A DNA stretch of 64,000 nucleotides from positions 1,310,076-1,374,075 of the forward strand of contig JAJVDF010000126.1 of NCBI GenBank assembly GCA_022410635.1, read 5' to 3'. Source of the DNA: Tretioscincus oriximinensis (Eukaryota; Chordata; Lepidosauria; Squamata; Gymnophthalmidae). Of this stretch, positions 35,001-47,000 are shown in pieces. A model generated the notes under the pieces. The model saw only the letters and a program-made list of their open reading frames with translations. It was not told the origin of the DNA and searched no databases. Each line of letters begins with the position of its first letter. Position 1 is the first letter of the stretch. A program made the position numbers and the translations under genes.

Positions 35001-38000
35001 CCATGTATTTGCTGAACTACATGTCATTCTGTTGCATGTGCCATGGTGGTTTACTGCTTCCAGCTGAATCAATGGCTGCTCCTTATGCTAAAAAAAGTAA
35101 ACAAATGGCAGTATATGGAAGCACTCTAGAAATTGGAAGCTTTCCCTCAGTTTCCCAGTTGTCTTGGCAGTACGGTTTGTGGAGTTCTATTTGTAACTCT
35201 TTCTGGGTATTTTTAAACTGAAAATCTTACATCCATTCTGTTTTGTTTTTGAAGCTAATACAGCACAGTCTCCATATAAGAAGCTTAAAGAGGCCTTATC
35301 ATCTGTAGAATCTTTTGAAAAACATTACTTAGTAAGTATAAGTTTAAATACATTTATATGTAAAATTAGAATTAAAACTCAAAATCTCANTTATGCAGAA
35401 AACTATCAGTAATTACAGGCATATTCATTTGTTTGTATTGTGAACTAACAGATATATGTAAAATTCCACTTCACATTGTTACATTGAACCTAATATTTCT
35501 GGATGTCTCCAAGCAGTTTGTTTTCTACTATCTGAAATTAAGCACCAGCCTAGTCATCTTGGCTTTTAATGGGTCAAACCCCTATTTAGTACAAGGTGTT
35601 AATCCAAATCTCAATTGTTATGATGGGATTAGATAGAAATCCTTTATTGAGGATTTGCTTTATTGCCATGGAATTTTACAAAGAAAATTCAGAAAAGAAT
35701 GCCTATTTTTTTCCTCAAAAGATAAATNAAATGCTGTTAATGCTTGTGTCACTATCCTTGTAAAAATTGTCATTTTAAAACTGAAATGAAAGTTTTAGAA
35801 TGCATGCTCTCATTTATGATTTTATCTGTTTCCTTATATTTGTTAAACGAGAAATAGCTCTAAAACTCTTATTTCTATCTTAATATTGGTAATCCTATTT
35901 TTTTTATTTGCATAGGATCTTTCACATGCTACCATTGAAATGTATAAAAACATTGGAAGAATCCGTTCAGCAAAGCTTGTTGGAAAAGACCTGGCAGAAT
36001 ATTATATGTAAATAAATATTATTAATGTATTCTAAAGAGCAGAACTGCAAATATTCTGAAAGTATCATCTCTAAGTATATAAAGAAGAATGCTACCAAGT
36101 GCTGCTACAGAAAAATATTCAAAGTTTATTTCTTTTCTATTAAATCTTCTGAAATTTTAAAGATATTAGTTTGTATTCTATCATTTAGAATTAACATGGA
36201 AACAATCTGTGTTCTAATTGCCAGAATCTGTATAATTTTTACTATAGATTTAGGAAGTACAGATATTGCTTAGTTTTATATCAGTTCTGTAACTCTATTC
36301 AGTTAGGTAGTTTTTTTGTTCTATATCTTCATAATGAAAGAAACGTTTCTTTGAACATGGGTATTAGCAACTTTAATATATTGTGTTTGCCTGAGATGAT
36401 TTTGCTCTCAAAAGTCTTTCCCCTCAAATTATGTCTAATTCTTATAATGAGAAAAATATTTTAGAAAAAAAGGGAGTATAGGAGACTTCCTCCAGGTTCT
36501 GTTATGGGCTAGATTTTTTTTACAGTTATAGGTCACATTCTTCATTTGACACATTTTAAACAAAAGAAGGTTACAGCAACTAGATAAGATATGAGCATGC
36601 ACTGCAGGCTTTGTCTAAAGTACTTGTCTGAAGGCACTTTTTAAGAAGGACCAAGAACTTGCTGTTTTTTAACTCAGAACTTCTTAGTTATTAGGTTTGA
36701 ATAGAAAAAGTCTTAGTAGATACACCGCCAAGAATTTCTCATATTAAGCACAGATTTGAATGCAAATTAGATCCAAACTATGAACTGGAGAAAGCAGGAG
36801 AAGACATTTTCATGGGAGAAAGCCCCATTTGTTTGAATGTAGGGTGAAATACTGGGGCGAGTTGTGCTTCAAAATATTTTAGAAGTGGCATGAAAAGATC
36901 CTATAGAAATGCCTGAGGCAGTGCTTGAATTAGATACTTACAGGTATTTCATTTTCCATCTCTAAAAGAGAAGCCATCTAAATTTCCTGCTCTTTAATCT
37001 TAAGTATGTTTGAACATGCTGCAAATATTTTTAAATATGTATGGTGCCAAAGTAGATTTTAAAGGTAATATTAAATCATAAAATTATATAAAACAAGATT
37101 GCATCTATCTCTGTCAAGTTTAAAGCATAGATCTCCCTAAGTAGAATTTCCAAAACCCTTTGATAATGGAAATGTATAATCCCTGCATATACTTGTATAG
37201 TATCTGCATTAACTTGCAGATTTCTAAGATTCCAATAGAAATTACTACCACCTACCTGAAAACAAAGCACACTGAAGAGCATTAACTCTCAATATAGAAC
37301 ATATATTTTAAAAGCTTTCAGAACATTTCTAACAATAGTAAGACTGAATTGGAGTTATTGATAGGAGGAGAAAAAATAATATTCATGTATAAATTACTTT
37401 GGTATGGTTTTAGCTATTCTCTATTCTGCTCTTCTCAAGGAAGAAGAGGAGTCCTCAGAAAGCTGAAGTTTATCTTCAAGGAGCACTAAAAACCTATCTT
37501 GCTGAGGGATGGGCATTGCTTATTACCCACACACGGAAGCAGCTAGCAGACTGTCAGAAACACCTTGGACAAATAGAAAAGTATCCTTCAAAAAATAAAA
37601 GTCGATTGGATGTCTGTTCACAGCCTGGAGGAAACTACCAGCAATCAGTTCGTTTTTCCTTTTTCTACCATAGAATGGGGTTTTGCTGNGTTNTTTATTT
37701 ATTTATACCCCGCCTGTTACCCGAAAGTCTTAGGGCGGCTTTGTTCCATCTATTGCCACAGAATTTGCTGNTGTCTCCCCTCTGACCTTCCTATTTCGCA
37801 AACTTTCTCAGAGAAACAGTAGATAAAGGATCTTCTTCCTGGCCCATCAAGGTCTGATACCCATATTTTGTGAGATGATGCTTCTCCATCCTTGCTACTA
37901 GGCTCTTTTTGGTTCTATAGTTCAGATGGGTGCATTAAGCATAGCTTGTTTAAGCTTATTTCTTGGAAGTGGGATAGCGTAGGCTATGGAACCTCTTTTT

Positions 38001-41000
38001 TCTTCTGATTTGTCTACTGAGAATTATGGCCACTGGACATTATTTTTATTGAAATCCTTCAGCACATATTCTCAGAAAAAGTACTAACAGCAAGTTTTGC
38101 ACTGAGTCTTTTTCTTCCTATAAAATAATTAATATTAGCTGTAGCATTTTCTATACAATGCAGTGGATACGCTGCTTTTTTCATTTACAAAATGATTGAA
38201 ACTTTCCTTATAGAAGATGTTGGAATAATATGTCAGTTTAAACAGATACTGTTTTTTCTTAAATAAAATAATTCTTCAAAGAAAAAGTTTAAACCACTTG
38301 TTGTATTTTTATTTCATTATTTATTATTTATACTTGTATCCCGCCCTATATCCAAAGGTTTCAGAGTGACTTACTAAAGGATGGCGCACATAACTTTTGT
38401 TGCTTTCTCCACCACAGACTCCCTGTGAAGTAGGCAGGGTTAAGAGAGTTCTAAGGAACTNTATAAAGCTCCTATTAAATTTATCAGGAATTCCTTCTGA
38501 AAAGAAAAGTCCAAGAATTCACATAAATTACAGACAAAAACCATTATTATAGAAAAATGATTGATCTTTCATCTTTTGCCCATTTTTCTCTTTGAGTACA
38601 TGCAGAACATTTTTAACTGCAGTATTTTGAATTTTAATTGACTGAGATGTTGTAATATTGCTGGTAAAATGTTTTATTTTCAAATGACTATCATAACTAA
38701 TTTGTAGAATTCTCTGTTCAAACCTGTGTATTTTGTGTTAAAGTAGTTTATTAAGATTGTGGGCGTGGGTGGGAATCATTCTTTCTCAATTCCTTAACTT
38801 GTACTAGCTATCTTCAAACAAGCAGTCTTTTAGCTTGTGATAATAACTTAGCAGAAGAAGAGCGAAAACACTTTTGCCAAGAAATATTAATCTTTGCNAA
38901 GCAGCCTGCAGAAATTGAAGGTAAATGCTGAAATAGCACTTCAAAATAATCTTTTTTTAAAACTTGGTGCTACTATGTATTTTCAGGATTTCTATTAAGA
39001 TTTTAAAACAAAACAAATATAGCATTCTACTGTTATTTTTTNAATTATCATTATTATTCTACTATTGACAACTATTCTGTTAAAGCTGATGTTTCTAGCT
39101 GACAAACTTCTGTATATTNATCTTTTGCTTCAATTAGTCCTAAGTCATACAGCACATGTTTTTAATTAAGCAGAAGTAGTGGATTTGAAGAATACTTAGT
39201 GAAACCAAAGAATTAAAGGCNTTCAAATGTTATCTGCTTTTATTCTGCCTTAGTTTTTTCTTAAATGTATGAGATGGCTAGCAGCCATTTTTCTTCTTTC
39301 CTTATTCCTCTCAAATTTTCAAACACCAGCTACACCAATCAGAAAGCAACGTACTTCTTGGAGTGACTCCAATCAAAAATGTGTTTAGGAATAGTATCTT
39401 TATGTTCTCCTTTAAAAGCCTGTCTTATGCATAATGCCTCCGTGCTTCACATTAAAGGATAATCTGGAAGTTGGCATATAAAAGCCATTTCTAGGCAGGC
39501 TTTTGATTAAATCCACTTGAAGAAAAGCAGCAAGATATTTTTGGAATGGTGTATCATTAACCCAGTCCCCAGGTGTTGTATAGTCAGAGTTAAATCACTG
39601 TACAAATACATTGACTTTTATTGCTTTCATTTCCAGGTCAGAAAGTTACATTATCAATGCATTCATTTGCACAGCTGAAGAATCTACACTTTGATCCTCC
39701 TAACGCAGTGATCCATGTGGGTGGAACACTCTCTATTGAGTTGACATTAGCAAACCAAATGCCCATCCCAGTGAAAGTGGACCAAGTTGCTATTAATGTA
39801 CATTTCAGCATTGAGAAAAATAGCTATCGGAAAACAGCAGAATGGCTCACAAAACACAAGATGTCTAATGGCATTATCANCTTTTCAAATGAGGTTGTAG
39901 GCCTCTCTCTATCACGAAGTAGCTTGCCAATGTTGGAGTTATACGAGATGTATGAGAAGAGTCCCTCAGATAATTCCTTAAATACAACAGGCATCATTTG
40001 CAAAAATGTCCATATGCTGTTGCGAAGGCAGGAGAGCAGCTCTTCTCTCGAAATACCCACAGGACTGACTCTGGAGGATGGGGCCCATGTGCTGAAGTGT
40101 AGCAACTTGATCCTGGAACCAGGAGTCAATAAAATTACTTTCAGAACTCAGGTATTCTTTTTTGTAGGAAAATATCTTTATTGTTGTGCCTTAAATTTGG
40201 TCTAAAGATATAAACTAAACGAATGGCAGTTTTGTACAGTGGAAATTAAGCTTTAGCTCAATGGAAACAAACACAAGACAAGCTATAAATTGCCTTNTTT
40301 CTTTTCTGTAAAGAGTAAATTGAAAATATACTGCTCAAAACAATTAAGGGAACACTTAGTTATATTTTTGTAAGCCCTTCTTACTGTTCAGTGCCTTGCA
40401 GCTAACAAGCTTCTTAATCGACAAAGATAACAGTAATGCTTGAATTCAACATCTTTGTGCAGCCATGTAAAATTATAGGGTTGATCGGTAGAGCAATATA
40501 CAGTACAGCAATCTTACTTAGTCTCTTAGTGATTGTGAGACTTTCACAGGTAAAAAATTTCAGAGAAATAGCCGTGTTTGTCTAGCAGAAAGTCCAGCAA
40601 AGGAGCTAGCAGCACTTTGAGACTAACTTGAGAAAAGTGGATGGCATAAGCTTTCGTAGACAGGTCTACTTCTTCAGATGCTGCCAGAGAAATAGCCGTG
40701 TTAGTCTAGCAGAAAGTCCAGCAAAGGAGCTAGCAGCACTTTGAGACTAACTTGAGAAAAGTGGTTGGCATAAGCTTTCGTAGACAGGTCTACTTCTTCA
40801 GAACTGAAGAAGTGCTGAAGAAGTAGACNTGTCTACGAAAGCTTATGCCAACCACTTTTCTCAAGTTAGTCTCAAAGTGCTGCTAGCTCCTTTACAGGTA
40901 AAAAATGTGAAAGAGGCATTAATCTCTGTGTAACAGGCATGTGCACTAGTTTAATACCAATCCAAGGTGCTTTTGTTTAGAGTGAATTACCAGTGCAGGA

Positions 41001-44000
41001 AGGAGTTTGAGATGTTCACATGGTCTCTCCTAGAATCATGTCAAGACCATATTTGGAGGCAGCCAGTTCAAATTTAAATTGGTCAGGTTCAAGAAACAAG
41101 GAAAGACTTCTCTTGATGCCATGTAGAATGAGAAGGGAGGGTGTGTTTATTTTTTAATCANGCTGTTTTGCATAATTGTGTATCATTTAAATATGAAAGG
41201 CTTTGTTGTGTTTAAAAGTGCTGAATTAAATGCCTATGAAAATTTCTGCCAGAAGCCTTCCTCTTTCAGTCTCCCTTTTTAAATTTCCACAGGGCAGAGA
41301 TCCTGGGACATACACACTCAGGCAGTTATGCATTTCAATGGGAAAAATGCAATTTGCCCTTCCTCATATTTATCCAATTGTGCAATATGATGTCTACTCA
41401 CAAGAACCACAACTAAAAGTAGAACCATGCATTGGTAAGTAAATTTAGTTTTAAAAGCCCACGAACAAAGGGAACATTGTCCAAGCTTTTTATGAAGTTC
41501 TGCCACTGGTTTCCGGATCATTGGGTTCTTTCTTAGAGGTTGTAGTTTAGGAACTTCTTAGTCCAATTTAATTTTTCCCTCCCAGTTATTCATCTAGGAG
41601 CAATCTGCCTAAGAAAATACATCGTTATAGTCAGAGAGTTATTGGAATATGACATTTTCCTTAGACATACTATCAAGTGCACCTTTAAATGATTGATTCA
41701 TTTTCTGATANAGTTTTCAAATTCAATAGTAAACAAACATTTTTTAAATTCAATTCCCTCGCTTGTTTCTCAGTTCAAAGCTTAATAAATGGAGTTGAAT
41801 TGTCAGTGTATGATAACTGTTCTGGGACAATGCAGTTAACTGTTATCTTCACCACTATATTTTATCCAGACAGTCTTTTGGCTGGAATACCTCAGAAGGT
41901 AAAATTTACAGTGACAACTGGCCATTACACCATAAAGAATGGAGATNCCTTGCAGTTAAGTAACGCTGATGCCATGCCAATCTTGTACCATCCAGAAAGC
42001 AAAGCTGTGATTTACTCAAACACCAAAGGTATGTAATTTTGGTTCCTCACTTTTTATATTCAAATTATTTTTATTAATAATGAGCCTCAGGAAGGTAATT
42101 CTGTTTTGAAATGAGAGGCTGAGAGATCTTTTCTTAACAGTTGTAAGCATAGTTCAGAAGAATGTACCAGAACAAATGTATGTGTCTGAAGAACCTCCAA
42201 CATTAATGTGTAAGACAATAGAGTGAGACCATTCCATCTGTTTTAAAACTATCATTGAATTCAGTTGCTTTAGTTATGATTCTTTTTGCGTCAAGTCTTC
42301 TAAATGGATTGTTGCCACTTGGATTGTTAGGCTCTGTAGCAACTGCCCTGAACCCTTCAGCACTTCTTTTTTTATTTAATTTAATTTTTAATGAGCTCAG
42401 TTAAAATAAACACTAACATAGTGTAAATTTCTGTTTTCTTGTAAATTGCAAAACATAATGCATGTATACTATTGTAACGAAACCGAGCGGNGGCTAAGAC
42501 TGTGNCTGTACTCTTGTATGTTTATTTCTTCAATATAGTTTTGGGTAACACAGTCCCCCCTTATTAATATTGGTAGATGGTCTTTTCTTTTGAACAAGGC
42601 ACTTGGATTTTATTAGTTTGNTTNTTTGTAGATAGGATAGGAAAGACGGGATAAATAAAATGAACAGATAGGGTTTATTCCTCAGGTAGGCTGCCACCAC
42701 TTCCCTCAGGAAGAAATTAATATTAAGGAGTGAAAATTAAGCCAGAATGAGCCCCTTTGCTTTGTATAACCCTATAATAAAGTCTTCTCTGTTTTAAACC
42801 ACAAAAACAAAAGCTTTATTATAACAAAATAACAGGCAACTTAAACATAAAGAAACCAAAGATACACTTTAGCCACCCTGGGTAGGGAAAAGGTCCTGAG
42901 TCTTTAATGTCTCTGGCTAAGCTTCCCTCTTGCTTGCCCACATTCAAAGTCCCTCAGCTTTCCTTCTTATATCCCCACTCCCCCAGCTGNTGTGTTTCCC
43001 TCTTTGGTACNTNTTTTGTTTTCACCCTCCAGCAGAGAACCACTTTTATTTCAGTTGTTTGGCCATAAGCTCAAACAATCACAAGGACAAATCAACATAC
43101 AATGCAACCATCAATACTACTACTCCTTCTTTTCCAACAAATCAACCATCAACCTCTTACAACCCCTCGCATCTCCCCCTTTTATATCCCAAGCCCTGCC
43201 CCTAAAAGATGTTAGGCTTGGAAAATTTAAAGGAGCCTCGCTCCATTTAAGTCATTTCATTACAACTATCAACAAAACAAATTATATAATTCAATAAACA
43301 TACAAAAGACTAAATATATAAATTCTAGACTAACCTATTCCTTTCCTAACATGCTTAGCAACAGACCACTTTTTCTTATTATCCAGTTAACTTTTTGTCA
43401 ACCACCTTCTTGAAGTCTACATTCATTGCAATAGAAATTTCCTTTCTGGAATACTGATCTGTTTTGCTAGATCATCTGAACCATCTCATTCTCTAATTTA
43501 TATAGTTTATTAATCTGCAATTTTTCATTGTTTGGTTTTTTAAAACGATTTTTAGAATTTTTTTAGAATGCTATGTGTTTGAAGACATTATTTTAATCAC
43601 AGAACCTTCTTACTTTTATAGAAAAAGTATCGGAAGCATTATTAATGATCCAGTCATCTGAGAAAATTACAAGCATNAGCTTACCACTTGCTCCTCCTTA
43701 TCACATGATTGTGTTTGAGCTTGAAGTTTTATATTTACCATCAACCTCAATACAAGTGGTAGAAAATGAAAGTTTGCCTAGCAAAGATTGGGAAAAAAGT
43801 AAAGACAAGGAGGTATCACATGATGATCACATGATAACAATAGACCAAAAAGTAAGTAAATATGAATGAAGGTTGTTTTGAACAGAAAGAAAAAAGTCTA
43901 CATTTTTGGAAGACAGAGTTAAAATAAGCAATTGAAGAGTTGTCAATATATTAAGATGGTATTAAATTCAAATTTATAATCTGTTAAAATGAGATCCCTC

Positions 44001-47000
44001 TCAAGGTGTAGTTCTATAACTTAGATGTACCAAGTCATGTATATATTACACTGTTAGTAATTTCATAGTTTTCATTTCTGNCAAAAGAACAATGTTTTGG
44101 GGATATAGATTATGCTGTAAAATCTTTATTATTTATGGGAAATTTTAGTCAAGTATGTCAGAANTACAGGCTTTTGCATAGCTAACCTACTAGTCTTTGC
44201 CTGCTTTCACCTGTCCTTTGATTTTAGTTTAAACNTGAATCAGAACACTGTTCTCAATTCTTTTTTTTTCAATTCAGTTCTTGTGATTTGAAAATATTTG
44301 ATTATGCTTCCTGTTGCAAATTGGGCTGCATCTAAGGCTTTGTTTCCTTGTTGTACTATATTTGGATATCCCAGAGTTAAAGCAGAGATTGTGATATGCA
44401 TGCTTAATTCTGGAATATTGTAATGTAACTGAGTTAGTAAGCAATGACTGAATGCAGCCTTAGATTAGAAATCCAGCTAATAATATGTTGTTTATGCTCT
44501 GAACTGAAAGCTTGTTCCTATACAAGAGCAGAAACAGTTTCTGGAATGGGTTCAGTTACACTGATTCCTGAAAGAAACTAGTTGTGCAACAGTCTGAGAG
44601 TTGTTTCTTCTGTCTCTCAGTTAGATAGTTTAAGGTAAAGTCAAAAGNATGCTTGTGNTAAGCAGAGCAATAAAAGAAGTTACCAGAGCTTTCTAATTGG
44701 CTTCCCACTCTCTTGAAGCTCACCTATCAGTTCTTGACATAAAACATCAAAATATTTTCAGTTATAAAACAATAGCAAAATAACTGTCCTAGCCTGTTTA
44801 TTGTAAGGAAGGCATCATATAGATANTGTACAGTTAAAAGAAAAATATTTGTTATTAAAATGTGTTTTTGTTAGCTTTTTGTTTCCATCCAGTATGACGC
44901 TTGTTTAAACCTAGAAGGATTACATTTTCATATTCCACATTATACGTTTATTCTGTTTTTCCTATAGATAACTATTGATTGTCCATGGTCAATTTATTCC
45001 ACCATCATTGCACTTACATTCAGTATACCCTTTAAAACCAAGCATTCCTTATTGTCNGCTTCTAAAAGGTAATATGCTTTTCTCTTTTATTATACAACGC
45101 ATGTCTTATTCCGTGGGATTTACATAAGATTAGACTACCAGTTACATGTGTGTTTTTTCCAAATGAATCNCTGTGATGGAGCTTGTATAGAGAGAAAAAA
45201 TATCAGCAATGTGAAAATAAATCTTTCTGTCTCGATTTAGTAGTTGCATAATCATTGTTGTAACTCCCTATTGTTTTTTAAAAGATATTTCCCCTCCTTT
45301 TTCCCCCTTTAGAAAATATATACAGGTTTGTGTGCAGAACATGTCAGAAATCAATTTTCAATTATCTGACAATAATCTCAAGACTTCTGAGAATTGTGAA
45401 GATTTAAAANTTGAATCCTTAAACTCCAAAACGGAACAGGTAGGCTTGCTTGTAATCATTCATTTTTCCAAGCATACTGGATAAGTACTAAGAGTGGCTG
45501 CTTGGATGTCAATGTCACAGTGAACGTATCTTTTTTTCCTCATTTTCACTAGGATGAAATAACACATTCAACTCTAAAAGGGAGTAGAAGAAGAAAAGAA
45601 CATATAAACAGTAGTCTAGTTTAGTGGTTGCAGTCAATTGGGCCATAGTCAATTTAGTCCAGCATTCTGTCCCACAGAGTGGCTTACCAATTTCACCTGG
45701 GCAGTCACAAGCAGAAGAAGGCAAAACCCTCACATGTTCTTGACTCCCTGTAAATGATATTTCAGGAATACTGCCTATTCTGCCATCCTAGTAGCTATTG
45801 GTACACCTGTATTCCATGACTTAGTCTAAATCTATTTTAAAGCTGTCCAGATTGTTAGCTCTTCTGTCACCTCTTCTAGAAGTGAATTCCATAGATGACC
45901 ATCTGTATGAAAAAATACTTTCTCTTGTCTGACAAGGACTCACCTTCCTCAGTAATGGACAGGGCCACAACACAGGAGCTTTGTAATCTTGGGGTTCAGG
46001 TATTCTCGCTGTCCCTGCTCAATTTCAGGCTTACGTTCATGACAGAAAAATAAGACAACAAAATATATAGAAAAAATATATATTCTAATGTTTTAATTAA
46101 AAAATAAATTCAAAAATGTTTGTTTCATTTTCTTAAATTAGTACTAGAGAGAGACCACTAAAAGTAACCAATTCATGAATAACCATTTCATCAAAACTGT
46201 CTTTCAGCAAATCAGTAGCCAGCAAGCAGTATTCTTTGTCTGGGAACTGAAGTGGACAACAGATCTTCCTTCATCTTTGCATTGTCAGTTTTCAATGAGG
46301 TTTTGCTCAGCACCTTCTGAAGAGCATGCACTTTCCCTGAAGCCGTACACTTATGAATTTCAGTTAGAAAACTTTTTTGTGAGTATTACTCTAAGGTTAT
46401 TGTGTGCAAAAACTTTAGTTAAAGAATTGTTAAAATCTGCCAGTCAGAATGACATGAAGCTATGTCTAAATAGTGATTTGTTGGAGACAAATGATTAAAT
46501 GCAGAACTTGAGCCATTTCTATGCCAACAACAAGGAATTGAGGCTATGTTAAGAGGTAGTGAGAGCAGATGTTGCATGGATGTGTACTTCAGAATTGCAA
46601 GTGTTCTCTATGCATGTGCAGGATATTAAATGTGGGACTGAGAAGTAGAATAGGGGAGAGAGAAGATGTGGCATTATGGCATTACGATGACTAATTATAG
46701 ATCTTGTTCTTTACAAAACTGAGAGAGAAAGGGATTTAATATGGAAAAAGATAGAAGGGGTTACAGGATGAAATAGCAATCTTAAAGAGCAATCTGGTCC
46801 TTGACTTTCCCCTTAGTATTTCTGGTACTGAGATACTGGGATGCCTGGTACCTGGTCCAGAAGCTTCAACCATCATGGGAACTGCAATATGTTTTTTATT
46901 GTAGCACAGGTGGCTTCAACAAGACAAATCTATCAAATCAGTTTCTCCATAAGACAGTGATAAATTCCAGAACCTTTACTATTGCTCTGCTTATCACAAG

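Noticed and set aside
34856..35221. 121-codon open frame in TRAPPC10 intron 9
   Set aside because: No family resemblance; it ends before exon 10 and is not needed by the conserved protein.
40558..40892. CRISPR-like or satellite array
   Set aside because: Only three units, one of them inverted, with a single target duplication around them; this is a vertebrate retroposon, not a spacer array.
42930..43297. Two overlapping open frames in TRAPPC10 intron 16
   Set aside because: They lie inside the solo LTR, antisense to it, and are low-complexity Ser/Pro/Thr translations.
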